Assembly: GCA_021234155.1 (NCBI GenBank)
Contig: JAJEKV010000057.1
Coordinates: forward strand, 1,228,300 to 1,292,299
Direction of reading: 5' to 3'
From: Isoetes taiwanensis
Taxonomy: Eukaryota; Streptophyta; Lycopodiopsida; Isoetales; Isoetaceae
Length of the DNA: 64,000 nt
Below, in pieces: positions 33,823 through 43,912 of the stretch. Under the pieces are notes generated by a model. The model worked only from the letters and a program-made list of their open reading frames with translations, had not been told where the DNA came from and did not search any database. The translations under genes were made by a program, and so were the position numbers. Every line of letters starts with the position of its first letter. The first letter of the stretch is position 1.

Positions 33823-34521
33823 GAAGGGCGCATGTAGTGCAGTTTCCCCGCCGGCAACAAATTTCTTATCATAACTTTTGATCCAGAGCTCTGTTTGAGA
33901 TGATTTTTATTGCGTTGGAAAGCTCTCTCCGAGATCTTTTTGATAATGTATGATATGGATATGTTTGGTTAAGTTATCTATGCTAAAATAGCAATTTTTT
34001 GGCCGGGTTTGGTAGGCTTTCACATCCTACTAGCTGATTAATACAGGATTGCGCTATTGGATATTGTTTTATGGCTCATTCCGAATGAAGCTTGCAAAAA
34101 ATTACCATGCATTTTTAGATTTTGAGGCAGTTATTAAACAAATTCCAAGGCTTCTAGATCCTTGTACTAATAAGCAGAAAAGTTTCCCACTTTGGTTTCT
34201 CACCACAAGAATCTATGGAGGCCAAAGGCTGCTGTTAAATTCCAGTTGAAAAATGTTTGTGTATGGGTGTTGCAAACTTTATGACTTTCAGAATAATGGG
34301 ATCAATCTGCTCTATCTTTATGGTAACTTTTACTTATGTTCTATTTGTTTTATTGTGATCAAATTCAAAAGCTACAGGTGATGAAAGCCTCAAATGAATT
34401 CTAATTTTTTTCTGGTTTGAATTCTAAAATTTTTGTTTGTGCCTCTTTATTTTCTGTCCTTTCACTAATGCATCTCGCATTTGGATCTTAGTCATGACTT
34501 ATCTGTGTGAAGTTCCAGAAT

Positions 34522-34715
34522 GGTGAAGAATAGGTAGATGAGATTGAATAATGTGTATGTGCCAAACGTGGCATACAAAACATATATAGACACACCTTTA
34601 CACCTAAGGACACGACTCCTCATCTTACTGGGATTGCCACCTCAGCGTGGTCACATGGCTCACGCCATGTCATCAATCCTTGATCTATATGATCATCATA
34701 GCCTATATTCTAACA
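34522..34715 (-). mobile_element. LTR with polypurine tract (minus strand)
   Basis: On the minus strand a purine tract GATCAAGGGGGAG directly precedes TGTTAG, the classic polypurine-tract/3' LTR junction of plant Copia-type elements. The LTR then runs about 190 bp to a CA end near 34522 (limit approximate). No matching 5' LTR was found in the window, so this is the 3' end of a truncated element. Confidence 0.6.
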
Positions 34716-34964
34716 CTCCCCCTTGATCAATAGATCAAGAAGGATTGAACTCTCCTTTGGCAAATCTCCCCTTTAATGGAGAGAATTCAAGTGCCCTTCA
34801 AATTTGAGAATTCAAACTCTAAACTCTAGACGTACTAGATTATAATGTTACGAGGATGCCTAGATCATATTAGTTAGGCCTTCTCCCCCTTGATCTATAG
34901 CATCCGAGAAATGCTAAGATCATACAATGGGATCCTCACTATTAGGAATTTTACCTTCTAGACA
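34716..34964 (-). other. Interior of truncated LTR element
   Basis: This sequence lies between the LTR junction and the long open frame to the right. The CTCCCCCTTGATC pyrimidine block at its start is nearly repeated near 34883-34898 (CTCCCCCTTGATCTATAG), a possible second polypurine tract. No integrase or RT motif is seen. Confidence 0.45.
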
Positions 34965-36477
34965 CTAGAACATTGTACATAATATTTCAGAAGAAATTCG
35001 CCCCAACAAACATGGGCCTTCGTCATGACATGAATTTCTCAAATTTAAATAGAAAAATTGATAATACTTGTCCATGTCGTACCTATGGGCATTGTCAATG
35101 TGTTTTCGTACTAGATGAGCAAGACATCTTGTTCTTCTATGGGATGTTTCCACTAGTCTGCTCCATATCTGTGAAATTGTATCATGCACCCATCCATTTA
35201 ATTGAGCATATTTACGGGAATATTTGGACTTCAATCCGTCACTTGGCACAATTTCCATGGCTTTAACGTCTTCATATTTTTGTGGCACATTGCACTGAAT
35301 CCGTGACGGTTTTGGGGCTGTCTTTTCGCCTATCGATTTCAAACTCTCAGAAATTAGGGCTTGCTTGATTGGCTTAGCTCCAACTTCTCTAATGCGTTCT
35401 GGAGACAAATGTTCAGTCCGTTCAATTTTTGTGGGGTTTCTGAAACTGGATGATCCGCTGACCGCTCCTCTTGATTTACTATGGCTTCCCGGATGCGCTG
35501 CCTTCAATCTGCCATTTTCCCCAATATCTAGGGCTTCTTCTGCGGTTCCCATCATAGCAAACAAATAGAAATGGGCCTGCATGATTCTACTGGTATTTTG
35601 CTGGTGTTGGGCCGAAGAAATTTGTTTCTCTTGCATACCTAATTCGATCTCTGCTATGCCCATTCTAGATTCAGGAGTTTCCAAGGTCTGTAGGATGCAT
35701 GCCAGTAGGATGCATGTCTGTAGCTTCACAGTGACTTCTTCTGCTCTCATAAGCATTAATTCAGCGAATATAATAGCTGCCGCAGGGACTCTCACGATTT
35801 TTCCCGCTCCATCTGACTCTATGGTCTGCAGAACTTCATGCTTTGGATTCAGTGTTTCATCTGTAGGGAAATTTCGGTCTCCTGTCACGGCTTGCAAGGC
35901 ATCAATATCTGCCTTTTCTTCCTGTGGGTCTATGCTTTTATCATTCCTCTGATCAGCACCAGGGATCCTATTTTCAACAAATGTCTCTGCCTTGAGTTGG
36001 GCATGATTTTTCCCCTCTAAATTCTCTTCTGCAGGTCTGCCTCTTTCCAGAAATCCCATATTATAAAATAATTCTTTTGCTTGTAAGGAGTACCTTTCCA
36101 GAAATTCTTCAGGGAGTGCGTCTTTGTCTGCATCATCTTCGGGTCCATCTGCATCGTCTTTGGGTGCCATTCGAGCACATAATTCATCCAAGACAAATTT
36201 GGGTCCTTCAAATGCAATTCCATTACAGCCATGGCCATCTCCTGTAACTAGACGTACTTCATACCCAGTAAGATATTCTGTTCCTTGGTGATCTTTAATC
36301 TTCATCACTTCAAGAACGGTATCTTCCTGAACCGGCACTGTGCTCTTGTTGGCAACCTCATGGAATAATAGGACGTCTCCTATTTCCTTTCTGCCTGGAT
36401 CCTCTTGCTTGACAAAATCTCTCTGCAACCATTGGAAGTTTTGCTTTTGAAACGATAGATTTGGTATTTTGAAATCT
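34965..36477 (-). CDS. Long open exon, unknown product
   Basis: A minus-strand frame stays open for about 1.5 kb, unusual in this AT-rich DNA. There is no ATG at its left limit. The frame continues upstream of 36428 through QKQNFQWL codons to about 36476, beside an acceptor-like CTAAG, so this is probably an internal or last exon. The N-terminal part (GDVLLFHEVANKS, YEVRLVTGDGHGCNGIAFEG) looks globular. The middle is acidic and Gln/Glu rich and likely disordered or coiled. The last 80 or so residues (RTRCLAHLVRKHIDNAHRY) may run into neighbouring retroelement sequence. I recognise no family. It may be a host gene 3'-terminated by the adjacent LTR element or a gene carried inside it. Confidence 0.5.
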
Positions 36478-36540
36478 TAGTTTCACGTTTGTCTTAACTA
36501 GTAGACCTTTTTAAGGTTCACCTCAAGTGTACTTTCCTTG

Positions 36541-36592
36541 AATGTATGTATGTAGGTAGGTAGATAGGTAGGTAGATAGATAGATAGATAGA
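36541..36592. repeat. GTAG/GATA microsatellite
   Basis: A run of TGTA, GGTA and GATA tetranucleotides. Confidence 0.85.
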
Positions 36593-36700
36593 TCACGTTC
36601 GTATTACATGTATTAAGACTTTTTATTATTTTAGTTGTTAAGTTTATCACGTTCGTATTACATATATTAAGACTTTTTATTATTTTAGATGTTAAGTTTA
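36593..36700. repeat. Two-copy 54-bp tandem repeat
   Basis: Near-identical units start at 36593 and 36647 with TCACGTTCGTATTACAT and include AAGACTTTTTATTATTTTAG. Confidence 0.85.
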
Positions 36701-36750
36701 CCACCAATACTTCAAAATTGTTGTCTTAGGCAAGCAAAAACTTGTCTTCC

Positions 36751-36938
36751 CCCATGATGTATATTTATATTTGTATTTGTACCGTTTGATAGAAAACCTA
36801 TTCCTGTCACGGTTTTTCCCCCAAACAACCCTTTGGGGCCCCCGGGGGGTGGGGGGGGGTTAACCCGAACAGTAATACGCTTGCTATGCCTCATGTTTGG
36901 GTCCCATAGGCCAATTGGTATCCGTGGACGATAAAAAC
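36751..36938 (+). mobile_element. LINE 3' end only (5'-truncated copy)
   Basis: It carries only the last 190 or so bases of the LINE family: a GTATATTTGTAC-like stretch, a GTCACGGTTTTTCCC module with a C/G-rich hairpin, GGGTCCCATAGGCC and GGACGATAAAAA. A TATTC tail follows. This is a typical severely 5'-truncated insertion. Confidence 0.75.
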
Positions 36939-36940
36939 AA

Positions 36941-37017
36941 TATTCTATTCTATTCTATTCTATTCTATTCTATTCTATTCTATTCTATTCTATTCTATTC
37001 TATTCTATTCTATTCTA
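36941..37017 (+). repeat. TATTC microsatellite tail
   Basis: About 15 perfect TATTC units follow the LINE 3' end. The same unit forms the tail of the opposite-strand copy at 37719. Confidence 0.95.
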
Positions 37018-37718
37018 TGAAATTCTTAAGAAAAGGTGAAACATTTGTCTTCAAAAAGATATATACACTTCCATTAATCGATAAAATTTCTATAATATGC
37101 AAATAGCCAAAGAACGATAAAGTGATCACTTCCAAAGATCTTTGTGACTAATCCATAGGCCCATAAGAAGCATTCATTTTCACATTCATTATGAATTTTA
37201 AAACTATTTTGTTCAACATCTTAATGATGTGCTTGTGAATGTGGATTCGTATGGCTTATCATCCATGCTAATAAATAGACACATGATTCTATGGAGCATA
37301 ATTGCTTACAACCAGTATTGGGCAAACATTTTAGGTCCCATTGAAAATTTTCCTATGGTTACTTTGACCAGCCCGATATCTTGTGTTAGAGTCGAACCTT
37401 TCTATTGTCTTAATAGAAACCACAAGAAAACTTGTCGAAAAATTCTTACCTAGTCTAATTTGAGTGGATCCAATTTCAACCGGTGGTTTATAGTGTTCCC
37501 CAGTCTTTGCCCAATGCTGCTTACACCAAAATAAAATGTCAATAAAGAAACGAATCATGTGCATACTATGCATCCAAGAAGAATGATCACAATAAAAATA
37601 CAAATCATGTGGATGACATGTGCATACTCCAACAATATGATAATTTTGTTTGTTATAGATTTAGAGGATATGCTATAGAGAAACGCGAAAGATGGGAGTG
37701 ACCAACTTGCACAATAAT
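37018..37718. other. Intergenic DNA between two LINE ends
   Basis: I see no gene. The two flanking LINE ends face each other tail to tail. Confidence 0.5.
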
Positions 37719-37900
37719 AAAGAATAGAATAGAATAGAATAGAATAGAATAGAATAGTTTTTTTAACGTCCACGAAGACCAATAGGTCATGGGACCCATA
37801 CAATGGGCTAGTACAATCATTACTACTAGGATTAAAAAACCCCTGCCTCGAAAGGTTTTCAAGGGAAAAACCTTTGCAGTAATGATGATACTAGACAAGC
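37719..37900 (-). mobile_element. LINE 3' end, minus strand, with AGAAT tail
   Basis: A tail of about seven AGAAT units (37719-37756) is followed on the minus strand by the same family end: GACGTTAAAAAA, hairpin GACC-TATT-GGTC, GGGTCCCAT, then AAAACC...GGTTTTT hairpin sequence. The copy is cut short around 37900. Confidence 0.75.
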
Positions 37901-38352
37901 TTAGATAATGACTACTGAGGGCTCAGTAATTGCAGACGTTTATCTAGAACCTCAAGTATGTATAATGCCAAGTCATGCACAGATGGTGCGCTGAGAAGTT
38001 GTGGAAGCGTGGAATGGAATGCTAAGGTCGAAAAATGATTCCGGACTATCTCAAAAGCAGGGCAACTCAGAAGAGTATGGCAACTCAGAAGATATTTAGT
38101 CTTTTTTTAGTACTTGAGTTGCAAGTTGGAAGGCAATAATGCATACAATCAAGCATTAGCTTTGTTGTTAAGCTTGTGAGGACAATGAGAGGTTCCTTCC
38201 AAGGTTGAAATGGAGGGGTCGAATTATGTAAGAATGATATAAAATACGACAAATTAGTGGGTTTTTTCTGATGAAGGTGGTAAGTATGAAAAAGGAATGG
38301 CATTTTTGCTGATTATTGCAATATCTAGATTCACAAGAATGGTTCCTTGAAG
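37901..38352. other. Intergenic DNA
   Basis: No gene or bounded element is seen. Confidence 0.5.
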
Positions 38353-38568
38353 CAGGGTTCGAAATTGGGGGGGTTCAACCCTTAAAAATCCGGTCATTTC
38401 AAAAAAAATCCGATAGCCAAAAAAAATTCCCGGCGTTTTTTCAGGCTATTTTTGGGGAAGTTTCTAAGGATTTCCGGGAAAGTACACTATAATTTCATGT
38501 ATTTCCGGCAGCCTTAAATGTAAGCAGGCATTTTTAATGGTTAGGGCAAATTCTAATTTCGAACCCTG
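38353..38568. mobile_element. hAT-type MITE, 216 bp
   Basis: Perfect 14-bp terminal inverted repeats CAGGGTTCGAAATT (38353-38366 and, inverted, 38555-38568) are flanked by a perfect 8-bp target duplication CCTTGAAG (38345-38352 and 38569-38576). The CAGGG start and 8-bp duplication are diagnostic of the hAT superfamily. The interior is short, non-coding and rich in CCGG and poly-A words, so it depends on a transposase elsewhere. Confidence 0.93.
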
Positions 38569-38935
38569 CCTTGAAGGTGTTCCACACGTTGTGATTGGGT
38601 CTTTCTTGCTTCAAAAGTAAGACTTGGAACATAGTGGGGGGGACTTGACCGAGGCAGTTAGTTGGATTTAATGAGGAAGGGGGCCCCAAAGCCAGGTATG
38701 TACACGTAGGTCAGTCGGCCACATTCCATGCCATCCTTGCACATAGGGCTTGCACAAAAAAAAGAAAGAAAAAAAAGAGAGAGAGATCGTAAGGGGTGTT
38801 TTTTCTTCCCCTTTGGCAGATCTAGCAGTGCGCCGTTTGACACGCTGAAAGGATGTAAATACTGCAATTCCTATTTGTTTTCTTCAATTCAAATCCAAAT
38901 CGGCAACGCCCATTTTGGGCTAACTTAAACTCAGC

Positions 38936-39447
38936 ATGCAAGAATTAGAGGAAGAAGAAGAAGAGGACATGTCCGGAAAGGAATGCAGCATGTGCGGAGA
39001 TGTGGGTTTTTACAGCGAGCTCTTCCGCTGCTCCAAATGCCATCACCGCCTCCAACACACGTACTTATGTCTTTTTTTTTTGACTCATAAATTGTTTAGA
39101 AACAGAATTTGATGCTGTGTTGTGTTTATTTATGCAGATATTGCAGCCGATGGTACCCCAATGTATTGAGCAAAGAGAAGCTGATTTGTGACTGGTGTTC
39201 GCAGCATCAACAAAAAGCCAAATCCAAAAGAAAAGAATGGGGGCAGTATGAGTGTGCAGATGCTTTAGGGTTTCTTTTAGAAGTGGCGCAGTCTGTTTCA
39301 GAAGATAACAAAGAGTGTGATGCTCGCTCTTCAAAGCTGCAAAGATGCGAAATAAATGACAAGCCCCCTAAAAAGCTCCAATTAGCCGCTGCAACTAGTA
39401 AGGGAATTGGAAGAAGATACAAGCGCATGTCTGATGTTTTGTGTTGA
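38936..39447 (+). CDS. PHD-finger protein, 144 residues
   Basis: Exons 38936-39060 and 39138-39447 join at a GT-AG intron (phase 2) into a 144-residue protein. An acidic N-terminus (six Glu) precedes a complete C4-H-C3 zinc finger: Cys17/Cys20, Cys32/Cys35, His41/Cys44 and Cys59/Cys62, with the conserved Trp61 before the last Cys. That spacing fits a PHD finger, a domain that usually binds histone tails. The ECSMCGDVGFYSELFRCSKC and QHTYC style is one I associate with small plant PHD proteins. The C-terminal 80 residues are Lys-rich and include KRK and GRRYKR, possible nuclear localisation signals. It is probably a nuclear chromatin-associated protein; its target is unknown. The start is the first ATG before the finger. 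Confidence 0.85.
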
Positions 39448-40451
39448 GCTCTTTATTCGTTAATCTGTCAGTAAGTAAGACCCTGCGACAGAGATTTGCT
39501 TGTTGGGACTTCCCAATTCCTTTTATCCTTTCACAAAAGGAACGCCCTCTTCTATTCTGCACGAATAAGAATAGACTAAGTTATCTGAGTTAATCGAGCA
39601 GAGCTTTTGTTTGTAAATTCTGTGAATAGCTCTAGCCTGCTTGTCAAGACAGTTGCCATCCAATCTGTAATGGGGTTCATTTTGTTTTAATATTCAATCC
39701 CTATTATCTGTACTTGTCTTTGCAATTCTTGCTATCGCTAGAATATGCCAACAAAAGAGAACAAGATTTGTAAATGTGTGGTCCTAATAAACCAGCGAAT
39801 TGGGGTCTAAAATTTTCTTCTTCTGTTAAATGGGTATTTGCTTCCGGCAAGCAGAGACGAGTTCTGTAGACTGTATCCGTGGCCTGGTGTGGTTTATTAT
39901 TTTTGTTTGTGTGTGGCACTGTGGCAGTGAAGTTTTATTGTATGAAGATGCATCTTTGTTTGTTGAAGTAAATGTTTGGCTGACCTGAGGTGAGGCTCGA
40001 AACCCAGGAATTTGGTCTGTCTCACTGACATTGTTGTCCACAAAAGCATAACTTAAACTCTTTTCTGAAAAGATATGGCAGTGGAGGAATAGTTTTCGGT
40101 TCCAATTGTACGCGTACTCTTTTTTCTTCTTTCCTTTTTTTTTGGGTCATGTATTTGTGCGCGACAGCAAAGTCATGTATTTGTGCGCGTGCAAGAGGCC
40201 GTAGTACTTCCACTGTTTTTGCCAAAGCGGTTTGAAGTGAAGGATTTTGTGGCTACAACAAATGGCTCTAACGTCTCTCATTCATCCATCATTAGACTGT
40301 TTATTTTGTGTCATCCATGTGTCCTGCACTTTCATATAATGATCATTTATGTTTGCCCAATTCGTTTGGTATTTGGGGAGGGCCTTCACGCACTGGTGGG
40401 AACTAAGATTTCGGTATTGTATCGTATTGAAAATCGTATGTTTGTCTATGT
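39448..40451. other. Intergenic DNA upstream of the HUH transposon gene
   Basis: It holds the 3' flank of the PHD gene and a low-complexity T-rich stretch. A rise in G content starts near 40490. Transposon ends should lie in or near this interval but I could not define them. Confidence 0.4.
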
Positions 40452-40718
40452 TTGAGGTGCTTGGTTGCTTTCGGGGCCAAGTTTCTATTTGGGTTTTTTT
40501 TTTTGGAAATTATGTTCAATGGTGCGGGAAACGTATTGGGGAGTCTGTTTTTGGAAGGGCCGTTCTGGCGAGATGCCAGTGGGCGAAATCGGGCAGCGGA
40601 TGGTGTGGGGGAGTGGAAGAAGGCCCAAGTTCCCGGGGGGCGCTCCCATGCCTCCGGTTTTGGCTGGGGCGTTTGCACAGCTCGTCTCTTCGGCATGGAG
40701 CGGCTAGGTGAGGCGTGA
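40452..40718 (+). CDS. Possible first exon of the HUH transposon gene
   Basis: A G-rich frame with protein-like composition (FWRDASGRNRAADGVGEWKK, then SHASGFGWGVCTARLFGMER) ends just before the HUH-encoding frame. A donor-like GGCTAG|GTGAGG and an acceptor-like TTTGGTAG are only about 48 bp apart, shorter than usual for plant introns, so splicing to the main exon is uncertain. It could instead be 5' leader. Confidence 0.3.
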   Translation: MRCLVAFGAKFLFGFFFLEIMFNGAGNVLGSLFLEGPFWRDASGRNRAADGVGEWKKAQVPGGRSHASGFGWGVCTARLFGMERLGEA

Positions 40719-40776
40719 ACCCTTAACTCTTGTTCTTATGATCTCTGTTTGGTAGTACTGTAGGCAAGGAGGCAGC

Positions 40777-42165
40777 ATGATGATCAGGAGGGACGCAAGG
40801 CTGAGGGTGAAGGTGTATAAGATGCCTCTGCCCAGCCTTAGAGTTAAGAGTTCTGTGTGTAGATTTTGCAGGGATAGAGAAGGCAAGCTTTGTATGCACA
40901 GTGTTGATGAGCAGGGTATAAGGCCCGAGAGCAGCAGGGCAGCAGAGGCCAGGAGGAAGGGTCCTGCAGAATTGGGCAAGGCTGTCACATGGGCCGATGG
41001 TGCAGCCACAGTTGAGGAAATTGTTGTGCAAGGGCAGGGCCGCTTTGATGTCAATGAGGGAATTCGGCAGCATGTGAGTGGTGGGAACGGGCAGCCTCTT
41101 CCTGCTGGTGTGTATGAGGACAGAGGTCCCTCGTTGTTTCCCAAAACAACTGCTCAGCAGCGCAGTGAGAGGGGCAAGAAGAGGGGAAGAGGAGGAAGGA
41201 ATCCTTCTTGTGGAAGAGTAAAGAGTGTTGGCCAATCAGAATGTGTGACACAGTCAACTGCGCCTTGTGTTGCAGAGGAGGTGCAAGAGCATGTGCGGAG
41301 TTCTGGCAGAGGTAGAGGCAGTGCACGGGGCAGAGGAAGGGGAAGGCAGGTCCGAAGCATCATTGAGGAACGTGTAGGAGCGGATATTGGTGGAGGTGCT
41401 GGAGAGGAAGTCGTAGACATGCCTGCCTTCTTAGATGTTTCAGTCACTGTTGTCTTTGGTGGCTGCGATGTGCCAGATGCTCTGTACACAAGGATGGTGG
41501 AATTCCTGAAGCACAATTGCAGGGCAGGAGTAGTGGCTCTAGAGAGGGGCTCCTCTCTAGACCATTTGCATGTGCAGGCAGTTATGCGTATAGATGCTAA
41601 AACTCCTTCTAGTGTAAATGTTAGAATAAAGAACTTCCTAGGTTGGAATGAGAAGAGACCTGCAGGTGCTATGATCTTGTGCAAGGCTCTTCGTGGGAGC
41701 AAGCTTCATTGCTTTGAAGGCATTGCCGGGTACTGCTTGAAGGATATGGGGAAAATGCACTTCAAGGTGCACCTGCACAATGTAACTGCAGAGCAGATTG
41801 CTTTGGGTAAAGAGCTTTATGCAATGTATGGTGCAGGCGAAGTGAAGCATGTCATAATGCTAGACAATAGGAACCTCATGCCTCGGGCATGGCATTATGT
41901 GCTGTATCATGGAGGCAGATTTAGAACAGTGTCATTGATCCACACAGTCAAGTGCATGCTACAAACAGGGAAATTCCGATTGTGCAGCTCTTGGGTCTTC
42001 CCCAACAACTCATCTTTTGTGTCATTAGAGAGGGTTCAAGCAGTCTGGCGAATAATGCTAGGGCCTGAGAGTTGTACGTATGCTGATGTGAGAATGGCGC
42101 TCTTTGGCACGCAGCCAGGCGTGGTACCCATAGAGCGTATAGGCAAACGAAGAAAGCGTTTCTGA
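40777..42165 (+). CDS. HUH endonuclease (Replitron-like transposon Rep)
   Basis: The 462-residue frame has a basic, disordered N-terminal half (GRGRGSARGRGRGRQVR near residues 175-190) and a Rep-type domain from about residue 215. His263-Leu-His265 in LDHLHVQAVM is the HUH metal-binding motif. Tyr319-Cys-Leu-Lys322 in AGYCLKD fits the single catalytic tyrosine motif YxxK. This pair is diagnostic of rolling-circle Rep endonucleases that nick single-stranded DNA and link to its 5' end. No P-loop helicase follows, which argues against Helitrons and geminivirus-type Reps. It fits the HUH-only eukaryotic transposons called Replitrons. The frame is long and intact in its core, but ends at a TGA followed by a further 55-codon in-frame acidic extension. 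The start codon is the first ATG of the frame and may lie in an earlier exon. Confidence 0.75.
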   Translation: MMIRRDARLRVKVYKMPLPSLRVKSSVCRFCRDREGKLCMHSVDEQGIRPESSRAAEARRKGPAELGKAVTWADGAATVEEIVVQGQGRFDVNEGIRQHVSGGNGQPLPAGVYEDRGPSLFPKTTAQQRSERGKKRGRGGRNPSCGRVKSVGQSECVTQSTAPCVAEEVQEHVRSSGRGRGSARGRGRGRQVRSIIEERVGADIGGGAGEEVVDMPAFLDVSVTVVFGGCDVPDALYTRMVEFLKHNCRAGVVALERGSSLDHLHVQAVMRIDAKTPSSVNVRIKNFLGWNEKRPAGAMILCKALRGSKLHCFEGIAGYCLKDMGKMHFKVHLHNVTAEQIALGKELYAMYGAGEVKHVIMLDNRNLMPRAWHYVLYHGGRFRTVSLIHTVKCMLQTGKFRLCSSWVFPNNSSFVSLERVQAVWRIMLGPESCTYADVRMALFGTQPGVVPIERIGKRRKRF

Positions 42166-42335
42166 GATGCAGCGGGGGTGTTTGAGGATGGGGAAGAAAG
42201 TGGAGAGAGGGGAAGCAGCGGGGATGAGTTTGTTTATGCGAGCCCTAGGGTGCGACCGTCGCCTCTAGAGCCTGCTGATCCAGATGCCTCGTTCATTTTG
42301 CTTGATGTTCATGATCATAATTTTGATGTGATATG
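42166..42335 (+). other. Acidic in-frame extension after the HUH stop
   Basis: Directly after the TGA the same frame continues for about 55 codons. It includes GVFEDGEESGERGSSGDEFV and a Pro/Asp-rich part before a stop near 42335. Composition and frame retention suggest the original protein ran through here and that the TGA is a late nonsense change, or a recoded or spliced position. Confidence 0.5.
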
Positions 42336-42408
42336 ATGTAGATGTCTAGCCTCTTTGTGTTCAGCTTGTTTGCGCATATGTTCTTAGCGATGGTATGTGT
42401 TTGTGCAG

Positions 42409-42482
42409 GAGAGAATGATGGAGAGGATGGTGCAGCAAGGGAGCGCGAAGTCATTGTCATTAGCGACAGCTTCCAGGACTAG
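42409..42482 (+). other. Possible terminal exon with VIVISDS motif
   Basis: After an acceptor-like GTGCAG a short frame reads ENDGEDGAAREREVIVISDS and ends FQD, stop. Its acidic character matches the extension before it, and VIVISDS resembles a SUMO-interacting motif. The visible donors do not give the right phase, so joining is not proven. Confidence 0.35.
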
Positions 42483-43912
42483 CATTCTGTCAATGAATCT
42501 GTTGTGGAAATGTTGTAGATGCAATGCTATGACAATCAGATTTAATGTCTTTCTTTAGAAATATTTTTCCAACACCTTCTCTAAGTACTAATAGAAATTG
42601 TCTAGTTCTGTTAATAGAAATTGTCTAAATTATTTTGCTCGTTGGAAATAATCCAGGGCTATTCGATCTCTTATTTCTCATCATGGCCATGTAATCCAAT
42701 CGTAGATTCCTTTAATTTAGCTGCTAGGGATCATTTCAACCACTTAATGATTTTGCTACAAGTACCATATGAGAGAGAAAAGATGTTTGTTGGTGAAGAA
42801 GAGTATCCTCATGCATGTTTTTGCCATTGAGGGAAATATCAAAAGTATAGGAAAAGCTAAGGACACAAATAAGTTCTCTTCAAACTAATTCTTTGCCAAA
42901 TATATAGTAATAAAAATGAAATATAGATATAACCTATGTTCATGAGGCATGGAATGGATTTCAACCAGAAAAGAGGACTTTTGTTTGTTCCCAATTGTCC
43001 TTGCATCAAAGCTTCAGCTATCTAAGAATCATTCTCTGATGTGATGTTTCGTTGCATTAATTCTCCTTTAAATGTGAAACCAACAGAGGAAAGTGCCGGC
43101 TTTGCCTCAATGTACCTTCATCTAGCCTTACACATTTTGTATACATATCAAACATGGTGCTTATAACATCTGATTTGTGTTCATATTTCACAATTCGAAG
43201 GTGTATGATCCTTCCCTATATGGCTGCTTTTATTAGTACAAGCCCTAAGAACTACAATAAACTACTCCCCTTATTACTACGGAGTTGCCATCTGTAGAAC
43301 AAATGAATAGAATTTGCATTACAAACAAGCTTCACACTACTGGAGCTAATTGCAGCCCAATTATATACAGGCCAACATGGTAGCTACCTTTAACATAGTC
43401 GAAGATCTGGAACAAAATCTGGCCCTTAAAGAACTATTGAAACCCTCTTGATGGCCATGGAAGGGGAGGGCTATGAGTGTGGAAAAAAGAAATGCAGGAT
43501 TGCCTCTGAATGCCCTGGATGTGTCGAAGACAGATGCCAACGAGGTTGATCGTTTGCAAAAGCTTCTATTTGGGAGACTTGCCAAAGTTATTGGAAAAGA
43601 ATTTGGCAATAGGGTTTGCCCTAAGAATATTTTAACATGAAATTCCCCCAAAATTTTTAGGCTGCCACAGGTTTTTACCTCTTTTAAAAAAATAAATGGC
43701 TAAGAATATATGCACTCTAGAAATGCTATTTAGTACACCCACATGATTACATTAACCAAACCATAGCACCCCCCTATACTAGTTCCTTCTTGGTTTGTAA
43801 TAATCCAGATATGTAGACTATAAATGAGCAATGAGTTTAGTAGGTTCAATCTAAGAACAAAGGAATTTATGATGGTGTAGTGCCACATATCTTATGTAGA
43901 GGAACCATGTAG
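42483..43912. other. Intergenic DNA with one coding-like patch
   Basis: No clear gene. About 43480-43620 on the plus strand reads SVEKRNAGLPLNALDVSKTD followed by ANEVDRLQKLLFGRLAKVIG. This is protein-like and could be a stray exon, but no family is recognised. Confidence 0.35.

Larger units (their letters stand above)
31229..34521. other. Repeat-rich region, probably Helitron body and debris
   Basis: No gene is supported. It contains three dispersed repeats found elsewhere in the window: 31366-31520 (also 62592-62745), 31538-31617 (also 33744-33822) and 31632-31735 (inverted at 61668-61768). A further repeat at 33692-33744 is inverted at 56714-56770. Around 33080-33110 a GGTACGAGTCCCCCC stretch resembles a Pol III B box, but no full SINE could be defined. 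Confidence 0.55.

Noticed and set aside
36941-37017. CRISPR-like or regulatory array
   Set aside because: It is a simple pentanucleotide microsatellite directly attached to a LINE 3' end; no spacers.
40723-41702. Long minus-strand frames opposite the HUH gene (146-182 residues)
   Set aside because: They are antisense shadows of a G-rich coding region; composition is Ser/Pro/Leu-biased and no motif is present.
40777-42165. Integrated geminivirus-type Rep
   Set aside because: The HUH and YxxK motifs are present but there is no superfamily 3 helicase or P-loop, and the basic N-terminal extension does not fit; an HUH-only transposon fits better.
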